Part shown: positions 53,188 to 62,542 of the stretch, in pieces | Numbering within the stretch: the first letter of the stretch is position 1 | How the letters are laid out: every line of letters begins with the position of its first letter | Source: Geofilum rubicundum JCM 15548 | Lineage (GTDB): Bacteria; Bacteroidota; Bacteroidia; Bacteroidales; Marinilabiliaceae | DNA length: 64,000 nucleotides | Assembly: GCF_000974365.1 (NCBI RefSeq) | Contig: NZ_BAZW01000002.1 | Coordinates: 62,001-126,000 of the forward strand | Reading direction: 5' to 3' | The notes under the pieces: model-generated | Told to the model about the DNA's origin: nothing | What the model saw: only the letters and a program-made list of their open reading frames with translations | Database searches by the model: none | Position numbers and translations under genes: made by a program

Positions 53188-53645
53188 TTAGTATTCCTTT
53201 TCGTCCATTATTTCACCGGATGCATCGCGGATGATCCAGGTGCCTGATTTTTTCCCCTGATCGTAGGTCATTTCGTAGCGCTGTATGCCATTCTCATCCC
53301 AAACGCCCCAAGTGCCGTGTTTGACGCCATCCAGGTAATTGGCTTCAGCCACTTTGTGGCCTGCCTCGTCCCAGGTGATCCAGGTGCCGTGCATCTTGTT
53401 TTGCCGGAAGACACGGGTTTCGTTTTTCTGGCCGCTTTCAAAATAGATGGTGGTCACCCCTTCTTTTTCACCCTTGCAACGGCCATTTCAATATGGATAT
53501 TTCCTGAGGGGAAGTATTCGATGTAAGTGCCCGAATAGAGTTGACCTTTATGGTCATAGAATTTACCGTCTTCACCCTCTACCAATTGGGCATGGATGAG
53601 TGAAAATGAGGCGAAAAAGGCAAAAAATAGCAAAATTGTCTTCAT
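53188..53645 (-). CDS. Secreted MORN/YwqK-like repeat protein (frameshifted)
   Basis: The start (53,645) is a signal peptide (LLFFAFFASFSLIHAQ), then GKFYDHKGQLYSGTYIEYF. The frame breaks at 53,474-53,477: GTT GC AAG GGT needs one A to read AVAKGEKEGVTTIYFESGQK. Part two has repeats with the pattern GxWxxWDExGxK (HGTWITWDEAGHKVAEANY, HGTWGVWDENGIQRYEMTY, SGTWIIRDASGE). These resemble the MORN-2/YwqK repeats of exported Bacteroidota proteins. About 150 residues in total. Function unknown. Confidence 0.75.
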
Positions 53646-53802
53646 GGTTTTAATCTTTAGCAGTGGCTACTCCGTTATTATCTTTGACAGAGATCATCGA
53701 TTAAAAACTCCCGACATTGAATTCCTGTGTGTAGAATATAACGTAAATATAGCACTGAGGTTGTGTTTTTCCTATTAATATTTTTGGGGGCGATTCAAAA
53801 AA

Positions 53803-53830
53803 AACACCACTCTGATGACAGAGTGGTGCT
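53803..53830. terminator. Terminator between the MORN-like and CarboxypepD-like genes
   Basis: ACACCACTCT / AGAGTGGTG.T stem with a 6-base loop and an A-run on the plus side (T-run for the minus-strand gene). Confidence 0.8.
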
Positions 53831-53872
53831 AAATTGTTTGTTTTGAATGAATAATAGATTGTGCCTTTTAAC

Positions 53873-54231
53873 TTATTTGTCCAAAGTTTCCATTTGAAGA
53901 TTCAAAGCGTGCAGCTCGTTACTGTTGACCTTAATGGGTTTTGTTTCGTTGTTGCCGTATGAAATGTAGTTGGCCATGACTTTATATTCTCCTGCTTTCA
54001 CGTTTTCAAAAACAAACTTACCATCAAAATCGGTATAGGTCTTTAAATCGGTGCCTTCTACACGTACTTCAACGCCAGTCAGTGACTCACCGGTGGTTTT
54101 ATCCAATACCACACCTGTAATGGTGTTGTTCAGCGCAGGGGCTGCAGCGGGTTCTGCCGGATTGTTGGCGATGGTTACGGTGCTGATGCTACTAACATTA
54201 ATGCGACCAGAATAATTGCTTTAGCTTTCAT
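53873..54231 (-). CDS. Secreted carboxypeptidase-regulatory-like domain protein (frameshifted)
   Basis: The start at 54,231 reads MKAKAIILVALMLVAS, a signal peptide. The frame is broken near 54,184-54,187; adding one base after GTA GCA TC gives STVTIANNPAEPAAAPALNN and leads into NTITGVVLDKTTGES. The mature part is a single CarboxypepD_reg-like sandwich (GVVLDKTTGESLTGVEVRVE, TDFDGKFVFENVKAGEYKV) as found at the start of TonB receptors, here as a free protein of about 118 residues. Such proteins are exported and of unknown role. Alone in its operon with its own terminator. Confidence 0.75.
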
Positions 54232-54459
54232 ATTTTTATATTTTTAGTTTAAGTAAAGCCCATTGCAGGCTTTTTCTCTCTTTGTTCAACAGCAAAAGTA
54301 GTGCAGTCATGTTAACTGAGTATTAAATGCCGGTTATGAGTGCTTTAATAAATTGTAAAGAGAATGGTATCGCCTGATACCTGCTATACCAATTGTACAT
54401 TCGTCCATTATGCCTATATTTAAGGAAGCGTAATCAAATCTCTATAAATTCGAACCATT

Positions 54460-55279
54460 ATGGCCATGAGAAAAAAAGCATTATTTGGTATGATCCCTTT
54501 GCTGTTGCTTGCCTGTTTTCCCACATTGAACGCTCAGCAAACCTGGGCAAAAACCGGCTCATTTACCACATTTACGGATGTGGGTGAGCCTGGCATTAAA
54601 GGCCAGGCCAGTTATCGTGAGCCCGACCAAAAGTACCGGATCTCCGGTTCCGGAGAAAATATCTGGTATGGTAGGGACAGTTTTTCCCTGCTCTCAAAAA
54701 AATGAAGGGCGACTTCATCGTTCAATCCCAATTTCAGTTTTTGGGGGAGGGACATGACGCGCACCGTAAAACCGGCATCATGTTCAGAGGCTCCGTGTCG
54801 GAAGGATCGCCCATGGTGGCTTGTACGGTTCATGGGGACGGGCTGACTTCGCTACAGTTTCGAAGCGTGGAAGAGGCGGCGAAGAAGTGCGCTTAACCAG
54901 CGCCAAAGGTCTGGATGATGGTTCCGAATATTCGCCGGACGGCCAATTTATTTACTTTTGCTCCACAAGAACCGGCACCATGCAAATCTGGCGGATGGAG
55001 CCCGATGGTGCCAACCAGACGCAACTGACTTTCGATGACCTGAACGATTGGTTTCCGCATGTTTCTCCCGACAACAAGTGGCTGGTTTTTGTTTCCTTTC
55101 CCAAGGAGGTGCCGGCCGACCAGCACCCCTTTTACGAGCGGGTGTACTTGCGGCTAATGCCCATTGAAGGAGGCGAACCTAAAGTGATTGGTTACCTGTA
55201 CGGTGGACAGGGAAGCATCAATGTGCCCAGCTGGTCGCCCGACAGTAAAAAAGTGGCCTTTGTCAGTAATGGTGACTAG
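54460..55279 (+). pseudogene. TolB-like beta-propeller protein, broken by frameshift and internal deletion
   Basis: The start (residues 1-82) has a signal peptide and RISGSGENIWYGRDSFSLLS. It breaks in a run of seven A (54,696-54,702); one more A gives SKKMKGDFIVQSQFQFLGEG, then [18 protein letters not shown] and [11 protein letters not shown]. At about 54,872 the frame changes again and the sequence jumps to [20 protein letters not shown], the WD40-like TolB part of this family (..[19 protein letters not shown], ..[17 protein letters not shown]). In related proteins about 200 or more residues lie between these points, so a real internal deletion (or misassembly) is likely besides the usual one-base break. 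Probably secreted glycan-related protein; non-functional as written. Confidence 0.7.
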
Positions 55280-55416
55280 CGTTTATTTCTTTTTCGATAA
55301 TAGGCTGGAGATTGTCGCATCATTCGTTTAAAGCTCTCCCGACTATGGTCCATCGAAAGAGGGATTACCGTTTCTACAACGGTTAATGAATTTGGGGTTA
55401 TATTTGGAATAAAAAA

Positions 55417-58284
55417 ATGGATGTTATGGGACAACGAGTGGATAAAGTAAAAAGGAATAAGGGTGTTTGGTATTTGGCTCCGGGAGTAAAGAGCCATTTA
55501 TTTCGACTGAATCTTTGGGGGATTCTGTTTTCTGTTCTTAGTATGGCCTCCTCTTGCAGCAGCGACGTCAGGCAAATTGATTTATCCGGAAATTGGGGCT
55601 TTGCGCTGGATTCTACGGATGTGGGTGTATCAGACAAGTGGTTTGAAAATGAACTCTCAGGGAGTGTAAAACTACCCGGGACCTTAGACGATGCTGGAAT
55701 AGGAACACCCAATACCCTGATGCCAAAGCTTGAAAAGCCTCAGGTTTTACGCCTGACGCGGAAACATTCTTACACAGGGCCAGTCTGGTATCAGAAAAAA
55801 GTGCTTATTCCTGAGAATTGGAAAGGCAAGAATATAAGCCTGAAATTAGGCAGGGTCATATGGGAAAGCCGGGTTTGGATCAATGACCAGCCGGTTGGCT
55901 CGCAAGAAAGTCTCATAGCGCCACATTATTACGATCTTTCACAAGTCTTAACTCCCGGAGAACACTTGATTACCATACGGATCGATAACCGAAAGAAACA
56001 CAGTATCAGTGTTCGTGAAATGGCACATGCTTATACCAACGAAACACAGATCATCTGGAACGGGGTCATCGGAGATCTCAATCTTACTGCTTCTGACCCT
56101 GTTTTTGTATCCAATATTCAGGTATACCCCGATGTGGACAATCAAAATTGCAGGGTGGTGTGCCAGGTTTCCAATCAAACTTCGCAAGAAGTAAGGGGTG
56201 TTTTGAATATCTGGAGTCAATTGAAAGGTGGAAGTGATGCCTTATCTTCACTAAACAGGGAAGTTTCTCTGGCCCCCGGCCAACAAATGGTTGAATTTAT
56301 CTACCCGATGGGTGATGACATCAAGCTTTGGGATGAGTTTAATCCAAATTTATACGTCATGCATGCCAGTATTGAAGGAGACGGCTTTGCTGATCAGCAC
56401 ACCACGACCTTTGGTATGCGACAGATTACGAACAACGACGCTAAATTCCAAATCAATGGCCGAAGGTTGTTTCTACGTGGAACACTGGAATGTAACATAT
56501 TTCCTTTAACCGGGCATCCGCCAATGGATAAGGCTGGTTGGGAAAAGGTTTTTACTACTGCCAGAGAATGGGGATTGAATCATTTGCGTTTCCATTCCTG
56601 GTGCCCGCCTAAAGCCGCCTTTGAGGTCGCCGATGAGATGGGCTTTTATCTTCAGCCTGAGTTGCCGGTATGGACCCTGGATATTGGTGAAGATATGCCC
56701 ACGGTTGCGTTTTTGAAGGATGAAGCCGATCGCATGATTCGGGAATATGGTAATCATCCGTCCTTCAGTTTCTGGTGCCTGGGCAATGAATTACAAGGAG
56801 ATTTTGAGATTTTAGAATCCATTTTACTGGATTTGAAAGACAGGGACAAGCGTCATTTGTATGCAACAACTGCTTATACCTTTCAGGAAGGTCATGGGAA
56901 GTGGCCCGAACCCCATGACGATTATTTTACCACGCAAATTACGAAAAAAGGCTGGGTGAGGGGTCAGGGCCTTTTCGACACGGAATACCCCAGTTTTGAT
57001 AAAAAGTATACTTCATCCATTGAGGGTTTGCCGGTTCCGCTGGTTACCCACGAGATAGGGCAGTATGCCGTTTTTCCCAATTTAAGGGAGATTGATAAAT
57101 ACACAGGCGTTTTAGAACCTTTAAATTTCAAGGCAGTACGTGAGGATATGCAACAAAAGGGCTTGTTAGACAGAGCGGATGATTATTTGAAGGCTACCGG
57201 AAAGTTTGCGGCCATTCTCTATAAAGAAGAGATAGAACGCGCCATTAAATCGGATGGTTTAAGTGGCTATCAGCTTCTTGATTTGCATGATTTTCCGGGA
57301 CAAGGTACAGCACTTGTTGGTTTATTGGATGCTTTTTGGGAAAACAAAGGAGTAATAAGTTCTGAAGAATACCGGCAATTTTCTGCGCCGGTTGTACCTT
57401 TTGCCAATTTTCCAAAAGCAGTTTATCTGAATAATGAGGAGTTTTCTGCTGTATTGGCCGTCTCCAACTATTCTGATACCATACTACCAGGTGGGGAAAT
57501 ATCCTGGGAGCTGACATCCACAATGAGTGATTTCAGAGAGAGTGGCATTGTCAAAGCACCTGAGATAAATATCGGTGCCAATTCTGATCTGGGAACAATT
57601 TCCGCCAAATTGAATGAGATTAATAAGGCAGAAAAACTAAATCTGGAAGTAACAGTTGGTGATTATGCCAATAGCTGGGATGTGTGGGTTTATCCGGCGG
57701 AACTAAATACCGTAATGGGAGATGTATTATACACCAGAGACTTGTCCGAAGCGTCCAAAGCTTTGGATGAAGGCAGAAAGGTTCTTTTCAATCCTGATTT
57801 TAACAAGATAAATGGTTTGGAAGGTAAATTTGTTCCTGTTTTCTGGAGTCCGGTTCATTTCCCGAATCAGGCAGGAACTATGGGTTTACTTTGTGATCCG
57901 ACCCATGCTGCGTTTAATGATTTTCCCACGGATGCTCATTCTAACTGGCAGTGGTGGGACCTGTGCAAACAGTCCCGTGTTGTTTCAATTGACAGTATTC
58001 CCGGCGCCGATCCGATTTTGATTAATATAGATAATTTTAATCGGAACAGCAGTTTGTCATCCATTTTTGAAACAAAGGTGGGAACAGGAAAATTGCTTTT
58101 CTGTACCATGGATTTATCTACGGACATGTCCAACCGTCCGGTAGCCAGGCAATTGTTGCACAGTTTATTGAACTATGTGAAGGGTGAAAGTTTCCATCCT
58201 TCAGGAGATGCATCCATTAATGAAATCGTTTCACTTATTAGCAGAAGTGAATCGGACATCAACAACGGAAGCATTTACGACTAA
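55417..58284 (+). CDS. GH2-family glycoside hydrolase, lipoprotein
   Basis: 955 residues. The N-terminal 36 residues are charged; the lipobox is SMASSC, about residues 42-47, so the annotated ATG may be too early, but no better start is visible (a second ATG is at 55,426). Domains follow the GH2 order: jelly-roll (YTGPVWYQKKVLIPENWKGK, ...VWINDQPVGSQESLIAPHYY), immunoglobulin-like, then a TIM barrel. Catalytic acid/base Glu458 is in FWCLGNELQG, and the nucleophile is likely Glu546 in VTHEIGQYAVF. The substrate is not clear; GH2 includes beta-galactosidase, beta-mannosidase and others. It sits beside the galactomannan operon on the opposite strand, with a tRNA between. The TIM-barrel part GLNHLRFHSWCPP fits exo-acting members. 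Confidence 0.85.
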   Translation: MDVMGQRVDKVKRNKGVWYLAPGVKSHLFRLNLWGILFSVLSMASSCSSDVRQIDLSGNWGFALDSTDVGVSDKWFENELSGSVKLPGTLDDAGIGTPNTLMPKLEKPQVLRLTRKHSYTGPVWYQKKVLIPENWKGKNISLKLGRVIWESRVWINDQPVGSQESLIAPHYYDLSQVLTPGEHLITIRIDNRKKHSISVREMAHAYTNETQIIWNGVIGDLNLTASDPVFVSNIQVYPDVDNQNCRVVCQVSNQTSQEVRGVLNIWSQLKGGSDALSSLNREVSLAPGQQMVEFIYPMGDDIKLWDEFNPNLYVMHASIEGDGFADQHTTTFGMRQITNNDAKFQINGRRLFLRGTLECNIFPLTGHPPMDKAGWEKVFTTAREWGLNHLRFHSWCPPKAAFEVADEMGFYLQPELPVWTLDIGEDMPTVAFLKDEADRMIREYGNHPSFSFWCLGNELQGDFEILESILLDLKDRDKRHLYATTAYTFQEGHGKWPEPHDDYFTTQITKKGWVRGQGLFDTEYPSFDKKYTSSIEGLPVPLVTHEIGQYAVFPNLREIDKYTGVLEPLNFKAVREDMQQKGLLDRADDYLKATGKFAAILYKEEIERAIKSDGLSGYQLLDLHDFPGQGTALVGLLDAFWENKGVISSEEYRQFSAPVVPFANFPKAVYLNNEEFSAVLAVSNYSDTILPGGEISWELTSTMSDFRESGIVKAPEINIGANSDLGTISAKLNEINKAEKLNLEVTVGDYANSWDVWVYPAELNTVMGDVLYTRDLSEASKALDEGRKVLFNPDFNKINGLEGKFVPVFWSPVHFPNQAGTMGLLCDPTHAAFNDFPTDAHSNWQWWDLCKQSRVVSIDSIPGADPILINIDNFNRNSSLSSIFETKVGTGKLLFCTMDLSTDMSNRPVARQLLHSLLNYVKGESFHPSGDASINEIVSLISRSESDINNGSIYD

Positions 58285-58313
58285 TGATAAAATTTGAGAA
58301 AGGTTGATCCGCT

Positions 58314-58353
58314 AAAAAAAAACCGGCCCATCATCGATGGACCGGGATTTTTT
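58314..58353. terminator. Bidirectional terminator between the GH2 gene and tRNA-Val
   Basis: AAAAAAAACCGGcCCAT / ATGGaCCGGgaTTTTTTT, a long stem with A and T runs on both sides. Confidence 0.8.
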
Positions 58354-58375
58354 TCTGAATAGATATCATTCACTG

Positions 58376-58450
58376 TGGGTTGTACTGGATTCGAACCAGT
58401 GACCCCTACCCTGTCAAGGTAATGCTCTAAACCAACTGAGCTAACAACCC
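58376..58450 (-). tRNA. tRNA-Val (GAC)
   Basis: 75 nt form a full cloverleaf: acceptor GGGTTGT/ACAACCC, D arm GCTC..GAGC, anticodon stem around the loop TTGACAG (anticodon GAC), T arm GGTTCGAATCC. No CCA encoded. Confidence 0.95.
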
Positions 58451-58506
58451 CTTTGTTGTGGTGCAAATGTAAGGGAAATTTCTAAAAATGCGGTGCTTCC
58501 TAAACA

Positions 58507-58538
58507 AAAAAAGATCCCTGATTAAGGACCTTTTTTTG
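58507..58538 (-). terminator. Terminator of the galactomannan operon
   Basis: AAAAAAAGATCC and GGACCTTTTTTT form an imperfect stem with a T-run, about 95 bp beyond the transporter stop and before the tRNA. Confidence 0.55.
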
Positions 58539-58633
58539 AGATTTTTCTTCGGGCTGATTTTTAAGGAAAGGCTTTTTGCGTTTCGGGGACAAATATAGAC
58601 ATAAATTAACACCAAGCCAAATCCCGGGGGTGA

Positions 58634-60030
58634 TTATTTTTCTTCTGTAGCTCTTTTGGCATCCAGATCGGCAATGATTTCCTCCATTTTTTGGTCGCTC
58701 AGCTTGTAAAAAATCATAAACAAACCTGAAATAAGTGCGGCAATGCCCGGCACATAGCTCATCATGTACTTAATGCCCTTAATGGTTTCAGGTGCCTGTT
58801 CCACATTGGCCTGAAATCCGTAGAGCGCCAACAGCCAAAGGGTGATGGAACCACCCAGGGTCCATCCCAGTTTTTGCGTCATGCTGGAGGCTGAAAAGAC
58901 CAAACCGGTGGCCCGTCGGCCCGTCTGCCACTGCGAGTAGTCGGCCGTATCGGCATACATCGACCACAACAAGGGGAAAATAATACCGGCACAGAAGCTG
59001 ATGAGGGCCTGCAGGATGTAAATAAGGTAGAGGCTGTCGCGGGTCACAAAGTTGAAGAAAACACTTAGAATGGCGGCGCCAAACATGGCATACATAAAGG
59101 TTTTGCGCTTGCCAGAATGGCAGAGACCGGTTTGGCCATTATCACACCAATCATGTTGGTGGCCTGACCCAGGAACAGGTAAAAGGTGCTGTAGGCAAAG
59201 GTCATTTTGGAAAAGGCCACGGCCGATTCACGGGAAAAATCATCGCTGATGTAGTATTTAAAATAGTACATGGCTACACCATCCCGCACCGAGTTGAAAA
59301 TGAGGGTGGCGACACCGGCCCCTAACAGGACAAACCAGGGAATGTTTTTCCCCAGATTTTTGAGATCTTCTTTGAGGTTGTTCTTCTGGTCTTTGGGTGG
59401 GGTGATGCGTTCCCGGGTCCACGAGAAGGTCATCAGGAAAAAGCCGATGGCAATGACCCCTATCACCACCATGGTGAGCTGGTAAGCCGTTGACACCGGG
59501 ACCATTCCGCCGAAGAAGTCTACCATGGGTTGAAAGATGGCGACCACCAGCAGACTACCCCCGAAGGCAAAAATCATGCGGTAGGAGGCAAAGCTCGTGC
59601 GCTCATTGCCATTGGCCGTCATTACGCCCAGCAGACTGGCATACGGCACGTTGATGGCCGTATAGGCCATCATCATGAGTGTGTAGGATATGTAGGCATA
59701 AACAATTTTGCCGGTCAGATCGAGATCGGGCGTGGTAAAAAGCAGCACCCCGATAATGGCAAAGGGGAAGGCCACCCATAACAGGTAGGGCCTGAATTTG
59801 CCCCAGCGGGTCTTGGTGCGGTCGCCAATGATGCCCATAATGGGGTCGTTGGCGGTATCCCAAATTCGGGTCACCAGAAACATGGTACCTGCTGCGGCGG
59901 CGGGTATGCCAAATACATCGGTATAGAAAATGGCCAGATAGAAGGTGAAAATCTTCCAGAACATGGATGAGGCTGCATCGCCAAATCCATAAGCTATTTT
60001 TTCTTTGAGCGTGACTTTAGTAATGGTCAT
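58634..60030 (-). CDS. GPH/MFS-type sugar symporter of the mannan operon (frameshifted)
   Basis: Part one (60,030-59,065): KEKIAYGFGDAASSMFWKIF, GTMFLVTRIWDTANDPIMGI, TRWGKFRPYLLWVAFPF are the hallmarks of the glycoside-pentoside-hexuronide symporters. The frame breaks at about 59,110; CTGGCAAG needs a third G to read ILGKRKTFMYAMFGAAILSV. Part two (to 58,634) has the last helices and a short cytoplasmic tail. About 465 residues and 12 membrane helices in total. In the Bacteroides mannan pathway a transporter of this type imports mannobiose; the three enzymes upstream in the operon make the same job likely here. Start 51 bp after the epimerase stop. Confidence 0.88.
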
Positions 60031-60081
60031 ACGAGTTGAATTGATTTTTAGGTAACAATAGATCGTAAGGTTATTAGATCA

Positions 60082-61299
60082 TTAGGTTGATAGGTAAAGG
60101 GATGACTGTTTTATTCGACTGGTCAATTCCATGAGGGCCCGGGTATTGTGATAGGGGCATTTCCAGAACCCCCCTTTGGGGGCCGTCAATTCTGGTTTTC
60201 CTGTTGCATCGATGCTTAAGAACCATTCGCCGTTTTCCCGATCGATGAGGTTTTGCTCAATGTAGGCCCATAAAGCATACACCTTTTCCAGGTACAGCGG
60301 TTGGCCGGATATTTGCCAGGCATCCATGAAACCAACCATGCCTTCGGCCTGCACCCACCAGTGGCGGTCCTGATCCAGATGACCGGAAGATAAGTCTTTT
60401 TCATAAAAGATGGAACCATCGCTTGAACATCCTTCGCGCAAGGTGACCTCGGCCATACGCAGACTCATGGCCTGCACTTCTTTGAGCAATTGTGGGTCGC
60501 CCAACACCTCCGCGGCTTCATGTAAAAGCCAGGCCCCTTCAATATCGTGGCCATAGGATACCATATTGGATTTGACCGTCCAGTCCCTTTCAAAGAAAAG
60601 TTGGAAGTGGGCGGTGGTGTTATCAATGATTTTATCCAGAAAAACACGGATGAGTGCCTCCATTTTTTGTCCCAGCTCCGCCTTGGGCCACACACGAAAC
60701 AGGTTGGTATAGGGCTCAATGATGTGCAGATGGGTGTTCATCGACTTGGGCTCATTGGCATCCTTGGGACTCAGGCGCATATCTTCCATGGGGCCCCACT
60801 CCCGTGAAAGGGCTTCGAGGTAGCCGCCATGAACCGGATCGGCACTGTGTTTTTCAATCAGATGGTACAGTTCAAGGGCATAATCCAGGCTCTCCTGCTT
60901 GTGGGTGGCTTTATAGTATTCCGACAAACCATAGATGCCAAAGCCTTGGGCATAAATTTGCTTGCGGCCATCCAGCAGCTCCCCTTTGTGGTTGAGACTC
61001 CAGAAAAGGCCGCCATGCGTTTTGTCCCAGAAGTGGTCGATGAGGTATTGATAAGCGCGATGGGCCACCTGAAGGTAGGCCTCCTCCTTTAAAAAGTTGT
61101 AGGCGGAGGAGAAGGTCCACAGGATGCGTGCATTCAGCACAAGGCCTTTGGGGGCTGATGGAACGGCCTTTCCCCGGCGATCCATCTCTCCGTAAAATCC
61201 TCCAAACGCCTGATCGATGGAGTGTTCCTGCCAAAACTGAAGGATGTCTTTATACCCTTCTATTAATGACGTTTTAAAAGTATGTGACAATGCTTGCAT
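60082..61299 (-). CDS. Mannobiose/cellobiose 2-epimerase
   Basis: 405 residues, an (alpha/alpha)6 barrel of the AGE family: ...FGGFYGEMDRRGKAV, LVLNARILWTFSSAY, THGGLFWSLNHKGELLD, IYAQGFGIYGLSEYY, MNTHLHIIEPYTNLFRVWP. Catalytic histidines are in SYGHDIEGAWLLHEAAE and CPYHNTRALMEL. These enzymes turn beta-1,4-mannobiose into mannosyl-glucose, the substrate of the GH130 phosphorylase encoded 20 bp upstream. The pairing and order are those of the known Bacteroides fragilis mannan pathway, so mannobiose is the likely substrate; cellobiose could also react. Cytoplasmic, no signal. Confidence 0.9.
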   Translation of the reverse strand: MQALSHTFKTSLIEGYKDILQFWQEHSIDQAFGGFYGEMDRRGKAVPSAPKGLVLNARILWTFSSAYNFLKEEAYLQVAHRAYQYLIDHFWDKTHGGLFWSLNHKGELLDGRKQIYAQGFGIYGLSEYYKATHKQESLDYALELYHLIEKHSADPVHGGYLEALSREWGPMEDMRLSPKDANEPKSMNTHLHIIEPYTNLFRVWPKAELGQKMEALIRVFLDKIIDNTTAHFQLFFERDWTVKSNMVSYGHDIEGAWLLHEAAEVLGDPQLLKEVQAMSLRMAEVTLREGCSSDGSIFYEKDLSSGHLDQDRHWWVQAEGMVGFMDAWQISGQPLYLEKVYALWAYIEQNLIDRENGEWFLSIDATGKPELTAPKGGFWKCPYHNTRALMELTSRIKQSSLYLST

Positions 61300-61319
61300 G
61301 GTGTTGAATGGTCGGTGAA

Positions 61320-62498
61320 TCAGATGTATTTTTGGTTGTTGTCAACCAGTTGGTTGATGCGCTCTACAGAAGCAGCGCTTGTGAGGTCGTCCTGGGGGGT
61401 GTTCAAACAATAATCCACCAGTTGCTCCAGACTTGAAACGGCGACGTGCATGCGGGTGTCGGATGAGGCATAATAGATGAATACCTTTCCATCGTCATCG
61501 GCGATCCATCCGTTGGAAAATACCACATTGGACACATCTCCCACGCGCTCTGCTTCCAGCGGAGCGATAAAATGTCCGGCCGGTTTGTGGGTAATGACCC
61601 AGGGCTTTTCCAAATCTGTCATGAACACATACAAAGTATAACGTAGTCCCGCCGCCGTATTTCTAACCCCGTGGGCCAGTTGCAGCCAGCCGTTTTCCGT
61701 TCGGATGGGGGCAGGGCCCAGACCGTTTTTGACTTCGTAGATGGTGTGATAGGTTTTGGCATCCACGATGACTTCCTCCCTGACTTCGGCTTTGGTGATG
61801 CTTTTTGACAGACCAAAGCCGATGCCGCCGCCTTTGCCGGTATCAATGAAACCGTCCTGGGGACGTGTGTAAAAGGCATATTGACCTTCAATCAGATGCG
61901 GAAACAACACCACGTTGCGTTGTTGTCCGGTAGTGGAAATTAAATCGGGCAGGCGCTCCCAGGCGATTAAGTCCTTGGTCCGGGCAATCCCTGCTGCTGC
62001 CACGGCGCTGCTGGTGTCGCCCTTGGGTGCCGATGGGTCTTTGCGTTCGGTGCAGAATACGCCGTAGATATAGCCATCATCGTGTGGTGTCAGGCGCATG
62101 TCGTACACATTGGTGTCCGGTTCATCGTTTTGGGGCAGCGTGATGGGGCGGTCCCAGAAGCGGAAATTGTCAATGCCATTCGGACTTTCGGCGATGGCAA
62201 AGAAGGATTTTCGGTCGTTGCCCTCCACGCGCACCGCTAAAAGATACTTGCCCTTCCATTTGATGGCACCGGCATTGAAGGTGGCATTAAAGCCAATGCG
62301 CTCCATGAAATGCGGGTTCGTTTCCGGGTTCATGTCAAATCGCCAGTGCAAGGGAATATGGTCGCGGGTCAGAATGGGGTTTTTGTATCTGCTGTAAACA
62401 CCGTTTGTGCTGAAGAGCGCTTCGTTGGACTTTTCTAACAGTTGTTCATGCGTCGCCCGGATATGTTGAAAGCGACTCGTAAAAGAATTGTTTGGCAT
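61320..62498 (-). CDS. 4-O-beta-D-mannosyl-D-glucose phosphorylase, GH130
   Basis: 392 residues. Typical GH130 subfamily 1 motifs: RYKNPILTRDHIP, FNATFNAGAIKWKGKYLLAV, RVEGNDRKSFFAIAESPNGI, DTNVYDMRLTPHDDG (Asp133 is the proton-donating residue by alignment with characterised enzymes) and KNGLGPAPIRTENGWLQL. It splits mannosyl-glucose with phosphate into mannose-1-phosphate and glucose. It sits between the hydrolase fusion and the epimerase, 44 and 20 bp from its neighbours, so co-transcription is clear. Length fits the family. No signal peptide, so cytoplasmic. Confidence 0.92.
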   Translation of the reverse strand: MPNNSFTSRFQHIRATHEQLLEKSNEALFSTNGVYSRYKNPILTRDHIPLHWRFDMNPETNPHFMERIGFNATFNAGAIKWKGKYLLAVRVEGNDRKSFFAIAESPNGIDNFRFWDRPITLPQNDEPDTNVYDMRLTPHDDGYIYGVFCTERKDPSAPKGDTSSAVAAAGIARTKDLIAWERLPDLISTTGQQRNVVLFPHLIEGQYAFYTRPQDGFIDTGKGGGIGFGLSKSITKAEVREEVIVDAKTYHTIYEVKNGLGPAPIRTENGWLQLAHGVRNTAAGLRYTLYVFMTDLEKPWVITHKPAGHFIAPLEAERVGDVSNVVFSNGWIADDDGKVFIYYASSDTRMHVAVSSLEQLVDYCLNTPQDDLTSAASVERINQLVDNNQKYI

Positions 62499-62542
62499 AA
62501 TGGTATGTTATTTTGTTTTTTACTTGTTTGAGGGTGAGACCT

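Noticed and set aside
55417-55460. MDVMGQRV at the GH2 start read as the tail of a T9SS sorting domain
   Set aside because: No upstream sorting-domain motifs such as YPNP in any frame; similarity is short and probably chance.
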